This document shows, piece after piece, positions 1 through 9,213 of a DNA stretch of 45,679 nucleotides (position 1 is its first letter; every line of letters begins with the position of its first letter). Below the pieces are notes generated by a model. That model saw only the letters and a program-made list of their open reading frames with translations. It had not been told where the DNA came from and searched no databases. Location: positions 1 to 45,679 of the forward strand of contig JAQWRT010000006.1 in the NCBI GenBank assembly GCA_029243605.1, given 5' to 3'. The position numbers and the translations under genes are program-made. This DNA comes from Myxococcota bacterium. Its GTDB lineage: Bacteria; Myxococcota_A; UBA9160; UBA4427.

Positions 1-1130
1 CTCTCGTCCTCGGGGTTGTTGATCGCATCGAGTTCATCGACTTCGCCCTCGGGAAAATTGTCGATAATGACCTTCAGGGGACGCAGAACTCCCATCACCC
101 GGGCCGCCCGTACGTTCAGATCCTGGCGAATACTGTGCTCCAGGCGGGCGAGTTCGATGGTGTTGTCCCGCTTGGTCAGACCGATCCCGGTACAAAATTC
201 ACGGAGTGCCTCGGGGGTATAGCCCCGGCGCCGCAGCCCGCGCAGGGTGGGCATACGCGGGTCGTCCCAGCCGCTCACGTGCCCCCCGTCCACCAACCGC
301 TTCAGGTTTCGCTTGCTGAGAACGGTGTAGGTCAGGTTCAATCGGGCAAATTCGATCTGCCTAGGCTTCTTCTCAAATTCCAGAGCATCGACGAACCAGT
401 CGTAGAGCGGCCGGTGACCGACGAACTCGATGCTGCAGAGCGAGTGAGTGATCTCCTCGATGGCATCGGACTGCCCGTGGGCGAAATCATAGAGGGGATA
501 AATCGGCCAGGTGTCTCCCGTTCGATGATGCCGAGTCTTCTGGATCCGGTACATGATGGGGTCGCGCAAGGTCAGGACCGGCGAAGCCATGTTGATCTTG
601 GCCCGCAGGACCCGGCTCCCCTCATCGAATTCACCCGCCCTCATCCGGGAAAAGAGGTCGAGATTTTCCTCGACGCTGCGCTCGCGGAAGGGGCTATTCG
701 TGCCGGCTTCGGTGAGGCTCCCCTGATTGGCCCGCATCTGCGCGGCATCCTGGTCGTCCACGAAGGCCAGGCCCTTTTCGATCAAGCGAGTCGCCATGGC
801 GTAGAGCGAGTCAAAATAGTCGGACGTGAAGTGGAGGCGATCTCCCCAATCGAAGCCCAACCATTTCACGTCCTCGATGATGGCGTCGACGTGCTCCTGC
901 TCCTCGGCGCCGGGGTTGGTGTCGTCGAAGCGCAGGTTACAGGTGCCGCCAAACTCCTCGGCGATACTGAAATTCAGGGTAATCGCCTTGGCGTGGCCGA
1001 TATGCAGGGCGCCGTTGGGATGGGGCGGGAAACGTGTCGCCACCTGGCCACCGTTGGTTCCCGAGGCAATATCTTCGGCCACGATCGCGCGAATGAAATC
1101 CCTGGACTCATTGGTTTCGTCGGTGGACAC
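1..1130 (-). CDS. glnS: Glutaminyl-tRNA synthetase (GlnS), C-terminus cut by the window edge
   Basis: Charges tRNA-Gln with glutamine in the cytoplasm. I translated this gene by hand because it is open at the window edge. From a GTG start, about 376 residues are present. Class I signatures are visible: [13 protein letters not shown] (the HIGH motif, near residue 38) and VLSKR (the KMSKS equivalent). Also present are LRFDDTNP and a [19 protein letters not shown] segment, typical of the GlnRS/GluRS family. Asn-Pro in 'DDTNP' and the overall match favour GlnRS over GluRS. AAAGAG just upstream of the GTG is a plausible ribosome site. GlnRS is usually about 550 residues, so the anticodon-binding beta-barrel end lies outside the window. 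No in-frame ATG gives a better start. Confidence 0.93.
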   Translation of the reverse strand, partial: MSTDETNESRDFIRAIVAEDIASGTNGGQVATRFPPHPNGALHIGHAKAITLNFSIAEEFGGTCNLRFDDTNPGAEEQEHVDAIIEDVKWLGFDWGDRLHFTSDYFDSLYAMATRLIEKGLAFVDDQDAAQMRANQGSLTEAGTNSPFRERSVEENLDLFSRMRAGEFDEGSRVLRAKINMASPVLTLRDPIMYRIQKTRHHRTGDTWPIYPLYDFAHGQSDAIEEITHSLCSIEFVGHRPLYDWFVDALEFEKKPRQIEFARLNLTYTVLSKRNLKRLVDGGHVSGWDDPRMPTLRGLRRRGYTPEALREFCTGIGLTKRDNTIELARLEHSIRQDLNVRAARVMGVLRPLKVIIDNFPEGEVDELDAINNPEDE

Positions 1131-1219
1131 GGAAAACTCTTTCTGACGCGACAGCAAGCCGAGCCTGGCTACAGGGGTTGAAACTCAGGCGGGCGAGCTT
1201 AGCACCCCCGTCGCCGTAT

Positions 1220-3040
1220 TCAGCCGTCGCCCTCGGCTGAACCCGAACGTCTCGAGAGCAACCGGCTCCCCGACCCCAGCAGAAGCACAGCCCACACGAC
1301 CAGGGCCCCGGGCGAGAGCATCGGGAGAGCGACCGGGGTGGCGAGGGTCTGCCCGCTATTCACGGCGCCCCGGGTATGCGGGCCCGGCGGCGCCCAGCTG
1401 AAATCCGAACCCTGACTGCCGTGCCCCTGGCGCTGGAGCGAGTGCCCCACCGGCACCGAACCGCTCTCGCTGACGCCGATATCCGTGGAGGTGAGGCCGT
1501 CAGCGGGGCCGCCCACCCCGACCACCACGCCCTCATAGCTCAGAAATTCGAGCACATTCCCACCCGGATCCACCAGAGCCAGGGCATCGGCGGGCCCATT
1601 CTGGAGCGAGGTCGGGAAGAAGAAGAAGAAGCCGTAGCCGCTGCCATCGTCGGGCAACACCCCGCTCAAGGCGACAGAGGTGATCACTGCCCCGCCGCTG
1701 CCGTTATACGTCACCACCTGCCAACCCGACAGGTCGGTTCCCGCGAGGCCAGCGATCTCGAAGCCCTCGTCCTGGTCGCTGCTGGCATTGTCGTAGTGAA
1801 TTTCGTTGATCCAGGGCGCCGAGTTCACGGCGACGGCCAACTCGAGACTGTCCGCCGACTCCTCACCCCCCGTGTTCTCTGCCGTGACGACGTAGTAGTA
1901 GAGCCAACCGGACTTGGCCGAGTGATCAATAAAATCGCTCGTAACGAGCAGGCCCAGATTCAAGTCCACGTAGGGGCCGCCCGGCGCCAATCCGCGCTTC
2001 ACCCGGTAACCCGCCAGATCGGGTTCTAGATTGTCGTTCCAATCGAGTTCCACCGGCCCCTCGGTCGCCAGGGCCTGTAGCCCGCTGGGCGCACCGATCC
2101 CCCCGCCACCGCCGCCGCAGAGGCCGGCAAAAAGGCAAGCCGCCCATTCCGGGTGGTCGATGAAAGGGTTGCGATTGCCCTGATAGAGTTCGATGACGTC
2201 GTTGCGCAATTCCTCCCGGGCATCCACCGGGTCGGCCGCGTGCCAGGCGAGGAGAACCGAGAGTTCACCCATATAGGCCAGGGAGGCATTCGTCCCGCTG
2301 ACGACCACGAGGTTCGGATCATCGGTCAGGACCAGATCCGGCTCCGCAGCCCCCGTCGTCCCGTGGTTGCCCCCCTCGTAGCGCACATCCAGATACATGA
2401 GCGCCCGGGCCACATCCCCCTGGCGCTCGGACCAGGTTTGCCAAATTCCAGTGGTCGTCCAATTCGAGTACCCGGGGAAGACCCCACTCGTCCCCCCGAC
2501 CCCGCCGTTGGCCACGGTCACGCGTTCGGCGCAAGCGGCATCGCATTGCCCATAGAGCTTGTTGCTGCGCGAGCTGTTGTAGCCATCGTCGGAAAGAAAG
2601 AGGTGATGGGCATCCGTGTAGGGATAGTTGGTACTTCCGTCGTTCGGAAAGCCGTAGGAACTCGGCCAGGTATGCTCCCGGTTATACCCGCCGCCGCCGC
2701 CCCCGTTCTTGGGGAAACTGGCGTTCATGTAGACGTCCAGGATCTCCGAAGCATTGGCCGGGTTCTCGTCGGCCAGCTCGAGGATGTCCCAGGTATCCGT
2801 CGCGGCGGAGGTATAGGGAAAGCGTTGGTGACCCTCGATCACTCCGTGAAGAGTGGCCCGTAGGAGAGCGGGGCTCGAAGCATTCACCGAGGCGTAATAA
2901 CCCGCCGCCGGGCCGGCGCGCGCCACCGAGAGCGGCCCGAGCAGAAACAACACGGCGGCCAGGCACAGCAGCCGAGGGGCAAACGATTCGACCACAAGCG
3001 CCGAAAAGCGAAACGGGAATAAGCGGCGAGCGAAGGGCAT
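1220..3040 (-). CDS. Secreted endonuclease I-family nuclease with FN3-like, lamin-tail-like and C-terminal sorting-like segments
   Basis: Predicted exported nuclease of about 606 residues. An N-terminal signal peptide ends near ..SVARA-GPAAGYY. The endonuclease I (EndA) domain follows, with the His-Me motif NREHTWP near residue 120 and YTDAHHLFLSDDGYNSSR. A run of six glycines sits immediately before the motif and a second Gly run links to the next domain. Then come a fibronectin-III-like segment (around 325-400) and a segment starting INEIHYDNASSDQDEGFEI, like lamin-tail/nuclease-associated domains. The extreme C-terminus has LPMLSP, one hydrophobic helix and arginines, which resembles an IPTL-CTERM sorting tail. 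ATG at 3040 is chosen over an in-frame TTG two codons upstream; no strong ribosome site is visible for either. The nuclease family is firm; the tail assignment is inference. Confidence 0.88.
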   Translation of the reverse strand: MPFARRLFPFRFSALVVESFAPRLLCLAAVLFLLGPLSVARAGPAAGYYASVNASSPALLRATLHGVIEGHQRFPYTSAATDTWDILELADENPANASEILDVYMNASFPKNGGGGGGYNREHTWPSSYGFPNDGSTNYPYTDAHHLFLSDDGYNSSRSNKLYGQCDAACAERVTVANGGVGGTSGVFPGYSNWTTTGIWQTWSERQGDVARALMYLDVRYEGGNHGTTGAAEPDLVLTDDPNLVVVSGTNASLAYMGELSVLLAWHAADPVDAREELRNDVIELYQGNRNPFIDHPEWAACLFAGLCGGGGGGIGAPSGLQALATEGPVELDWNDNLEPDLAGYRVKRGLAPGGPYVDLNLGLLVTSDFIDHSAKSGWLYYYVVTAENTGGEESADSLELAVAVNSAPWINEIHYDNASSDQDEGFEIAGLAGTDLSGWQVVTYNGSGGAVITSVALSGVLPDDGSGYGFFFFFPTSLQNGPADALALVDPGGNVLEFLSYEGVVVGVGGPADGLTSTDIGVSESGSVPVGHSLQRQGHGSQGSDFSWAPPGPHTRGAVNSGQTLATPVALPMLSPGALVVWAVLLLGSGSRLLSRRSGSAEGDG

Positions 3041-3208
3041 CGACAAGTCGTGGCGGGACCACGCCTCCTGGCTCCCATCCTACGCCTTCCGGCCCGTCAA
3101 TAAAATAGGAACTTTGTTTCGAGATCGAAGACTTCTGACATACCCTGGGGCCCATCCGTGACGATTGTCAGAATCTGAACAAGAACCACCAGGAAGGACG
3201 CTTATCCC

Positions 3209-3898
3209 ATGCTCGAGTTCCTAGCCTCTCCTTCGCCTGGCCTCTATGGATTCTTTCTCGCCCTGCCCTTGGCCGTGGCCGGCGCGATCATCCTCGCCAT
3301 CGCTCGGGCCTGCGGCCCCCAAGCGGGACGCCGTGCCGCGCTTGGAGCCGGGGCCTGGCTGGCCTTCACGGGAGCCCTTGGAGCGAGTGAGGTCCTCGAC
3401 GTTTGGGCGCCACCTCCCGTCTTGCTCCTTTTCGGGGCCATGCTGATCTTCCTCGCCTGGGCGGCAAGACGCCCCTGGACCGAACAACTCGGCACGCTTC
3501 CCCTGCAAATCCTGGTGGGCTTCCAGGGCTTCCGACTCCTCGTGGAACTCGGCCTTCACGCGGCGGTCAACCAGGGGATCGCCAACCCCACCATGACCTG
3601 GACGGGCACCAATTTCGACATCCTGCCGGGCGTGAGCGCCCTCCTTCTGATCCCCTGGGTCCACCGTCTCGACCCCCGGGTCCTTCAGGCCTGGAATCTC
3701 ACCATGGCCGGCATTCTGGTCGTCACCGTCGTCACCGCAATTCTCGCCGCACCTACCCCCCTGCGCCAGATCTTCGGCGATCCAGCCAACGTGTTCATCG
3801 CGAGCTTCCCCTTCATCTGGCTGCCCACCGTGTTGGTCACATCCGCGTGGCTCGGCCACATCGTTCTCTTTCGGCGTCTCCGCCGCGAGCCCGTCTAG
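3209..3898 (+). CDS. Multi-pass membrane protein, unnamed conserved family
   Basis: A 229-residue, very hydrophobic protein with about six or seven predicted transmembrane segments and no signal peptide. The motifs QGFRLLVELGLH, TWTGTNFDILPG and SFPFIWLP recall an uncharacterised inner-membrane family I have seen in Bacteroidetes and proteobacteria, whose function I do not know. CAGGAAGG lies about 12 nt upstream of the ATG. The gene diverges from the endonuclease across roughly 170 bp that should hold both promoters. Its job cannot be read from its neighbours. Real coding is supported by the long ORF, high hydrophobicity and strongly patterned GC third positions. Confidence 0.8.
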   Translation: MLEFLASPSPGLYGFFLALPLAVAGAIILAIARACGPQAGRRAALGAGAWLAFTGALGASEVLDVWAPPPVLLLFGAMLIFLAWAARRPWTEQLGTLPLQILVGFQGFRLLVELGLHAAVNQGIANPTMTWTGTNFDILPGVSALLLIPWVHRLDPRVLQAWNLTMAGILVVTVVTAILAAPTPLRQIFGDPANVFIASFPFIWLPTVLVTSAWLGHIVLFRRLRREPV

Positions 3899-4045
3899 CG
3901 CCGACTGAACACGACAGAGCAAGCCGAGCCCGGGACCTCCCGGCCCGAAGGAAAGGCCGGCCCTCGAAGCAGGAACGTTCATCGACGGCTAGTATTTCGG
4001 TCGAGAAGCATCCCGGCCCTATTCTCCAACCACCGAGCGAGCCCC

Positions 4046-5296
4046 ATGAATTTCCTGAGCCCCGAGCAAATCCAATCCCTACGCGCCGAGTACGGCACAC
4101 CGCTTTACGCCTACGACCAGCGCAGCCTGGAAGAGGCGGCCCGGGAGGTACTCGCCTTTCCGAGCGCCTACGGCCTGACCGCTCGCTACGCCATGAAAGC
4201 CCTGCCCACCGCCTCGATTGTTCGCCTCTTCAGCGACATGGGGCTTCATATCGACGCCAGCAGCGGCTTTGAAGCCCAACGAGCGATGCTGGCCGGGGTG
4301 CCCGGCGAGCATATCCAGATCAGCGCCCAGGAATTGCCCCAGGATCTCAAGGGTCTGGTGGACCAGGGCGTCCGTTTCAACGCCTGCTCCCTCGGCCAAC
4401 TCGAGGCCTACGCGCGACTCTTCCCGGGCGGCGAGGTCTCGGTCCGTATCAACCCGGGCCTGGGCACCGGGCACAACAACCGCACCAATACCGGCGGCCC
4501 CGCCTCGAGTTTCGGGATCTGGCACGAACACCTCGACCGTGTCCGCGCGATCCAGGAAGAGACCGGCGTCCGCATCACCCGGATGCATACCCATATCGGC
4601 TCGGGGGGAGATCCCGAGGCCTGGAAGCACTGTGCTCTACTTTCCCTTGCCGTCGCGGCGCAAATGCCCGAAGTGACCACCCTCAACCTGGGGGGCGGCT
4701 TCAAAATCGCGCGCATGCCCGGGGAGGTCACCGCCAACCTCGAAGAGATTGGCAATGCCCTGCTCGACGAGTTCCGCGACTTCGAACGCCAGCACGGGCG
4801 GGCGCTCCACCTGGAGATAGAGCCCGGCACTTATCTGGTCGCCCGGGCTGGGGCCATCATCTCGAACGTCACCGATGTCGTCGATACCGGGAGCGAGGGC
4901 TACACCTTTGCCAAGGTCGATACTGGCATGACCGAATTCCTTCGGCCCAATCTCTACGGCGCCCAGCATCCGATCGACCTTTTTCCCCGCGATGCCGATG
5001 CAAACCGCGAAGAGGTCGACGTTTTGGTAGCGGGCCATTGCTGCGAAAGTGGTGACATGATGACGCCGGAACCCGGCGACCCGGAAGGCCTCGCTCCCCG
5101 GCGACTACCCCGCCCGGTCCCGGGCGACTCGCTCGTCATCGGCGGCGCCGGCGCCTATTGCTCGGGACTTGCGGCGAGCAACTATAATTCCTTCCCTCAA
5201 GCGCCCGAGGTCCTGATCGGCCTGGACGGCCAACCTCGACTGATTCGAAAGCGGCAGAGCCTCGACCAGATCCTCTGCAACGAAATTGACGACTAG
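4046..5296 (+). CDS. Diaminopimelate decarboxylase-type PLP enzyme (LysA-like)
   Basis: Fold-type III PLP decarboxylase of 416 residues. The PLP-binding lysine lies in YAMKALPT (Lys51). HTHIGSGGDP (181-190), LNLGGGF (214-219) and EPGTYLVARAG (259-269) contact cofactor and phosphate. CCESGDMMT (332-340) carries the cysteine and acidic residues that the dimer partner contributes in DAP decarboxylase. The expected reaction is meso-diaminopimelate to L-lysine. The family also includes enzymes acting on other amino acids, such as carboxynorspermidine decarboxylase, so exact substrate is inferred. It lies 24 nt before the GH3 gene and could be cotranscribed with it. No dapF or other lysine gene is nearby. 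Confidence 0.85.
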   Translation: MNFLSPEQIQSLRAEYGTPLYAYDQRSLEEAAREVLAFPSAYGLTARYAMKALPTASIVRLFSDMGLHIDASSGFEAQRAMLAGVPGEHIQISAQELPQDLKGLVDQGVRFNACSLGQLEAYARLFPGGEVSVRINPGLGTGHNNRTNTGGPASSFGIWHEHLDRVRAIQEETGVRITRMHTHIGSGGDPEAWKHCALLSLAVAAQMPEVTTLNLGGGFKIARMPGEVTANLEEIGNALLDEFRDFERQHGRALHLEIEPGTYLVARAGAIISNVTDVVDTGSEGYTFAKVDTGMTEFLRPNLYGAQHPIDLFPRDADANREEVDVLVAGHCCESGDMMTPEPGDPEGLAPRRLPRPVPGDSLVIGGAGAYCSGLAASNYNSFPQAPEVLIGLDGQPRLIRKRQSLDQILCNEIDD

Positions 5297-5320
5297 GCAC
5301 CCACACGCCCAGGCCTTTCT

Positions 5321-7792
5321 ATGACCCAAGACGAGCCCCGCATCGCACGCCTGCTCGCGGAGCTGAGTCTCGAGGAAAAAGTTGCCCTCTGCGCCGGCTC
5401 GGGCCCCTGGCACACCACGCCGGTGCCGCGCCTGGGGATCCCCGCCCTCAAGGTCAGCGACGGACCCAACGGGGTCCGGGGAAACGGAATCAGCGGCGCC
5501 AGCGCGGCATGCTTTCCGGTGGGCGCGGCCCTGGCGGCGACCTGGAACGTCGACCTGATCCGGCGAGTGGGCGATGCCCTGGGCCAGGAGGCCCAGAGCA
5601 AGGGAGCGGGACTCGTGCTCGGCCCCACGGTGAATCTCCATCGCCATCCTCTGGCCGGCCGCAACTTCGAGTGTTATTCCGAGGACCCTCACCTCTCCGC
5701 CCGAATTGCGGTGGCGTTCATCGAGGGCGTACAGGCCACGGGAGTCGGAGCCTGCATCAAACATTTCGTGGGCAACGACTCGGAATTCGAACGCCATAGC
5801 ATCAGTTCCGAGATCGCCGAAGCACCCCTGCGCGAACTCTACCTGCCCCCCTTCGAAGCTGCGGTTCGCGAGGCCCGGGTCCTGGCGGTGATGTCGGCGT
5901 ATAACCGCATCAATGGAACCTACGCATCGAGCCACGAGGGATTGCTCCGCGGCGTTCTAAAAGACGAGTGGGGTTTTCGCGGATTGGTCATCAGCGATTG
6001 GGGAGCCGCCACGGAAACCGTCGCCAATGCCAACGGGGGCCTCGACCTCGAAATGCCCGGTCCGCCCCGAGCCATGGGCGAACGCCTGCTCGCAGCGGTG
6101 CGCTCGGGAGAGGTCGAAGAGGCTCGGGTGGACGACAAGGCCCGGCGCCTGCTCGGAATCCTCTCGGCCTGTGGGCTCCTGGACAACGACCAACCGGAAG
6201 CGGACGAGCGTGCCGAGAATCGACCCGAGCACCGAGCCCTGGCGCGGCGGGTCGCCGCGGAGAGCATCGTTCTCGTGCGCAACCGCGGCGTATTGCCCTT
6301 GGATCCCCGGCGGATTCAGCGGCTCGCATTGATCGGGCCCAATGCCGAACGCGCCCAAATTCAGGGGGGCGGGAGTTCCATCGTCCGGGCACATTATGAA
6401 ATCCACCCCCTCGCCGCTCTGAGGGAATGCCTGGGAGAGGACGTCGAAATCCTCCACGAGCCCGGCTGCCGGATCGACAAAACCCTGCCCGCCATCGATC
6501 CGGCTTCCCTGCGACCCGCCGGCGGCGAGGATCGCCCCGGGCTCCTGCTCGAATACTGGAACGGCGAAATTGCTGAAGGCCCGGCGGTGGAAACCCGGAT
6601 CGTCCGGCGCTGCCGCGCTTTTTGGATGGGAGAATTTTCGCCCCGGGTCGATGCTCGAAATTTCAGCGCGCGTTACTCGGGCGCGTTCACCGCCGAAACC
6701 GGGGGGCTCTACGATTTCGGCTTACAGAGCGCCGGGGGCAGCCGCCTCTTCATCGACGACGCGCTCCTCATCGACAACACCCGGGATCAAGAGCCCGGAG
6801 ACGCATTCTTTGGCAACGGGTCCGCCGAGCGCCGAGCACAGATCCAACTCGAGGAAGGCGAATCCTATGCCCTTCGTGTCGAATTCCAGAGCGACCCCAA
6901 CCTGACCAGCGCGGGGCTTCAATTCGGAGCCCTGCCCCCCCAACCCGCCGACGGCATCGAGCGCGCGGTGGCCGCCGCCCAGGCGGCGGATGCCGTGGTG
7001 CTGGTGCTGGGCACCAACGGGGAGTGGGAAACCGAGGGCAACGACCGCCGGGACATGGCGCTTCCCGGACGCCAGGACGAGTTGGCCGAGCGCGTGCTGG
7101 CCGCCCGTCCGGATGCCGTGGTGGCGCTGAACGTGGGCAGCCCGGTCACCGTGGACTGGATCGAGGCGTGCGGGGCCCTGCTTCAGATCTCCTTCGGGGG
7201 CCAGGAACTCGGGCACGCCCTCGCGGATATCCTCTTGGGTGAGATCAACCCCTCGGGCCGGGTTCCCACGACCTGGCCCGTCCGCCTGGAGGACAGCCCG
7301 GCCTTCCCCCACTACCCGGGCGAGAATGGGCGCGTCGAATACGGGGAGGGTCGGCTCATGGGCTACCGCGGCTACGAGCGCCGGGGCGTCGAGCCGCGCA
7401 TTCCCTTTGGCCACGGGCTCTCCTACACCGAATTCGCCTACGACGAACTTCAGGTGCCCGAATCGGCCCGAGCGGGGGAAGAAGTGGAGGTCTCGGTCCG
7501 GGTCACCAACGCGGGAAACCGGGCGGGCCAGGAGGTTGTCCAGGTCTACGTGCGCGAACCCGGAGCCGGCGCCGAACGCCCGGACAAGGAATTGCGCGCC
7601 TTCGCGAAGATCGACCTCAATGTGGGCCAGGCCGAATCCATTCGTCTCAGGTTACCGGCCAGGGCCTTCGAGCACTGGGACGAAAACGCCGGAGCCTGGA
7701 GAGCCGAACCCGGGCCCAGGGAAATCGTCGTCGGGGCCTCATCCGCAGACCTTCGCGTCCGAGCGCCCCTGGAAATTCTCGGTTCGAACTAG
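5321..7792 (+). CDS. GH3 beta-glucosidase with inserted PA14 domain
   Basis: An 823-residue retaining glycosidase expected to release terminal beta-glucosyl (or related) residues. The first (TIM-barrel) domain includes VSDGPNGVRG, KHFVGND (147-153) and VISDWGA, with the nucleophile Asp near 226. The second alpha/beta domain contains the PA14 insertion, beginning at GLLLEYWNGE near residue 407. A C-terminal fibronectin-III-like domain follows (GNRAGQEVVQVYVREP). PA14 insertions in GH3 enzymes usually shape the +1 subsite for oligosaccharides. No signal peptide is visible, so it is probably cytoplasmic, which fits intracellular hydrolysis of imported glycosides. Its TAG stop lies in a CTAG shared with the stop of the convergent TPR gene. 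Confidence 0.93.
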   Translation: MTQDEPRIARLLAELSLEEKVALCAGSGPWHTTPVPRLGIPALKVSDGPNGVRGNGISGASAACFPVGAALAATWNVDLIRRVGDALGQEAQSKGAGLVLGPTVNLHRHPLAGRNFECYSEDPHLSARIAVAFIEGVQATGVGACIKHFVGNDSEFERHSISSEIAEAPLRELYLPPFEAAVREARVLAVMSAYNRINGTYASSHEGLLRGVLKDEWGFRGLVISDWGAATETVANANGGLDLEMPGPPRAMGERLLAAVRSGEVEEARVDDKARRLLGILSACGLLDNDQPEADERAENRPEHRALARRVAAESIVLVRNRGVLPLDPRRIQRLALIGPNAERAQIQGGGSSIVRAHYEIHPLAALRECLGEDVEILHEPGCRIDKTLPAIDPASLRPAGGEDRPGLLLEYWNGEIAEGPAVETRIVRRCRAFWMGEFSPRVDARNFSARYSGAFTAETGGLYDFGLQSAGGSRLFIDDALLIDNTRDQEPGDAFFGNGSAERRAQIQLEEGESYALRVEFQSDPNLTSAGLQFGALPPQPADGIERAVAAAQAADAVVLVLGTNGEWETEGNDRRDMALPGRQDELAERVLAARPDAVVALNVGSPVTVDWIEACGALLQISFGGQELGHALADILLGEINPSGRVPTTWPVRLEDSPAFPHYPGENGRVEYGEGRLMGYRGYERRGVEPRIPFGHGLSYTEFAYDELQVPESARAGEEVEVSVRVTNAGNRAGQEVVQVYVREPGAGAERPDKELRAFAKIDLNVGQAESIRLRLPARAFEHWDENAGAWRAEPGPREIVVGASSADLRVRAPLEILGSN

Positions 7793-8544
7793 CCTCGGCG
7801 CTTCTGCTTGCGCTGCTTGGCCCGCATACCCCGGTGGGTTCCGGGCTGGTATTGGCGCATGGATGCTGGGGGCTTTTCCAGCTTGAGCGCGTACCAGGAC
7901 ATTCCGAATCGCTTCATCGAGAGCTTGCGATTATTTTGCAGCCGCAGCAGGTTTTCCTTGCTGGCCTCGTTGCTCGACTCCACCTTGAGACAGCGCCGAA
8001 GCTGCTCAATGGCCTTGTCGGTATCCCCATTCTTGTTGAGCATCCAGGCGTAGGCGTGGTAGGGGAGAATCTGTTTCTTACTCCCGCGAATCGCGATTTC
8101 CATCGCCTCAAAAGCCTTGTCGGCATTCTTGCGACGAAAGTAGATCGCCGCGAGAGCCATGCGGGCATCCGGAGCGCGCAGCGCCGATTTTTCGAGGTAG
8201 CCGACGGCGAGGTCGTCGTTCTCCGCGCCATACGCGAGGATGCCGAGCTGGGCATAGATCTGCCCGGTCAACATCACCTGCCAGCGTCCGAGGGGCAGTA
8301 AATCTTCGAGGGTCTGCATCGCCAGAGTCGTCGCTCCAGACTGCAGCTGCTTTTGGGCCTGGAGGAAACGCGGCTCGAATCGCTTGGAGAGAATCCGCGA
8401 CAAGAGCACGAAGGTACCCAAGGCCAGAAGCACCCCGAGGATGATCCCCATAGCCCAGGTCTTCCAAAATCCGAGCAGGTTATAGACCACGCCCACGAGG
8501 GTCCCCACCAAGAGCGATATCAGGATGCTGTACACGAAAATCAC
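7789..8544 (-). CDS. Inner-membrane TPR-repeat protein
   Basis: A 251-residue protein with two N-terminal transmembrane helices (about residues 2-25 and 29-50) followed by a soluble helical region with tetratricopeptide-like repeats (around 60-200). The alternating pattern AYAWMLNKNGDTDKAIEQLRRCL is typical TPR. A basic tail (KQRKQKRRG) ends the protein. It is probably a scaffold facing the cytoplasm or membrane surface; no enzyme motif is present. It starts with GTG (residue 1) and diverges from hemJ. The stop codon overlaps the GH3 stop within the palindrome CTAG. Partner proteins are unknown. Confidence 0.8.
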   Translation of the reverse strand: MIFVYSILISLLVGTLVGVVYNLLGFWKTWAMGIILGVLLALGTFVLLSRILSKRFEPRFLQAQKQLQSGATTLAMQTLEDLLPLGRWQVMLTGQIYAQLGILAYGAENDDLAVGYLEKSALRAPDARMALAAIYFRRKNADKAFEAMEIAIRGSKKQILPYHAYAWMLNKNGDTDKAIEQLRRCLKVESSNEASKENLLRLQNNRKLSMKRFGMSWYALKLEKPPASMRQYQPGTHRGMRAKQRKQKRRG

Positions 8545-8674
8545 TTTCTACCGGTGGCCGGAGGGGCCCGGGGGCCGAACTCTACCCAAAGCCTCCCGCA
8601 GCCGCATTCTCCCGGAGCCACCCGATCCAGCTCTCGGGCCTTCGGGCCTCCGCAAAGCCGACGAGCGAGCTAGA

Positions 8675-9172
8675 ATGACCCGAACCCCCCGTCTCCAAAG
8701 GTGGCCCAGCGTGTCCGAAATGTGGGTTCATGCCCTGCCCTGGCTCAAGGCACTTCACATCATTGCCGTCATCTCCTGGATGGCGGGTCTCCTCTACCTT
8801 CCCCGCCTCTTCGTCTATCACTGCGAGGCCGAGCCGGGCTCCGAAACCTCGGAAACCTTCAAGGTCATGGAGGACAAGCTCTCGCGCCTGATCCTCTTCC
8901 CCGCCATGCTGGCCAGCGTCGGCTTCGGACTCGCCATGCTCTGCGTGCCCGGCTATCTCGCCGGCGCCACGGCCGGGGGCAGCCTCTGGCTTTGGCTCAA
9001 GCTGGGGCTGGTGGGTGGGCTCCTTTTCACCCATCGCCAGATGCTTCATTGGCGCGATGATTTTGCCGCCGACCGAAACCAACGGCCCCAGCGCTTCTTC
9101 CGAATCGCCAACGAGGTGCCCACTCTGCTCATGGTGGGCATCGTCATCTTTGTGGTGGTCCGACCCCTTTGA
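8675..9172 (+). CDS. hemJ: HemJ-type protoporphyrinogen oxidase
   Basis: Small integral membrane protein of the HemJ/UPF0093 family, which converts protoporphyrinogen IX to protoporphyrin IX in haem synthesis. The hallmark WLKALHIIAVISWMAG, then YLPRLFVYH, lies at the N-terminus, followed by four predicted membrane helices in total and the segment LFTHRQMLHWRDDF. The conserved His of ALHII and the later Lys in LWLKLGL match the family's functional residues. The start is uncertain: ATG 8675, GTG 8711 and ATG 8720 are all in frame. Family members begin close to the MWV sequence, so 8711 or 8720 may be the true start. It is followed after about 40 nt by the PagL-like gene. Confidence 0.88.
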   Translation: MTRTPRLQRWPSVSEMWVHALPWLKALHIIAVISWMAGLLYLPRLFVYHCEAEPGSETSETFKVMEDKLSRLILFPAMLASVGFGLAMLCVPGYLAGATAGGSLWLWLKLGLVGGLLFTHRQMLHWRDDFAADRNQRPQRFFRIANEVPTLLMVGIVIFVVVRPL

Positions 9173-9213
9173 TTCATTTACCGCTTGGTCTGAATCTTCG
9201 ACGCCGAGGCTCG

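Noticed and set aside
135..1181. Long plus-strand ORF over glnS
   Set aside because: The opposite strand clearly encodes GlnRS with HIGH and KMSKS-type motifs; the plus frame has no recognisable family and is a high-GC shadow.
3940..3960. Hairpin CCGGCC/GGCCGG after the 3209 gene
   Set aside because: Only 6 bp, no U-tract, and such repeats are common by chance in GC-rich DNA.
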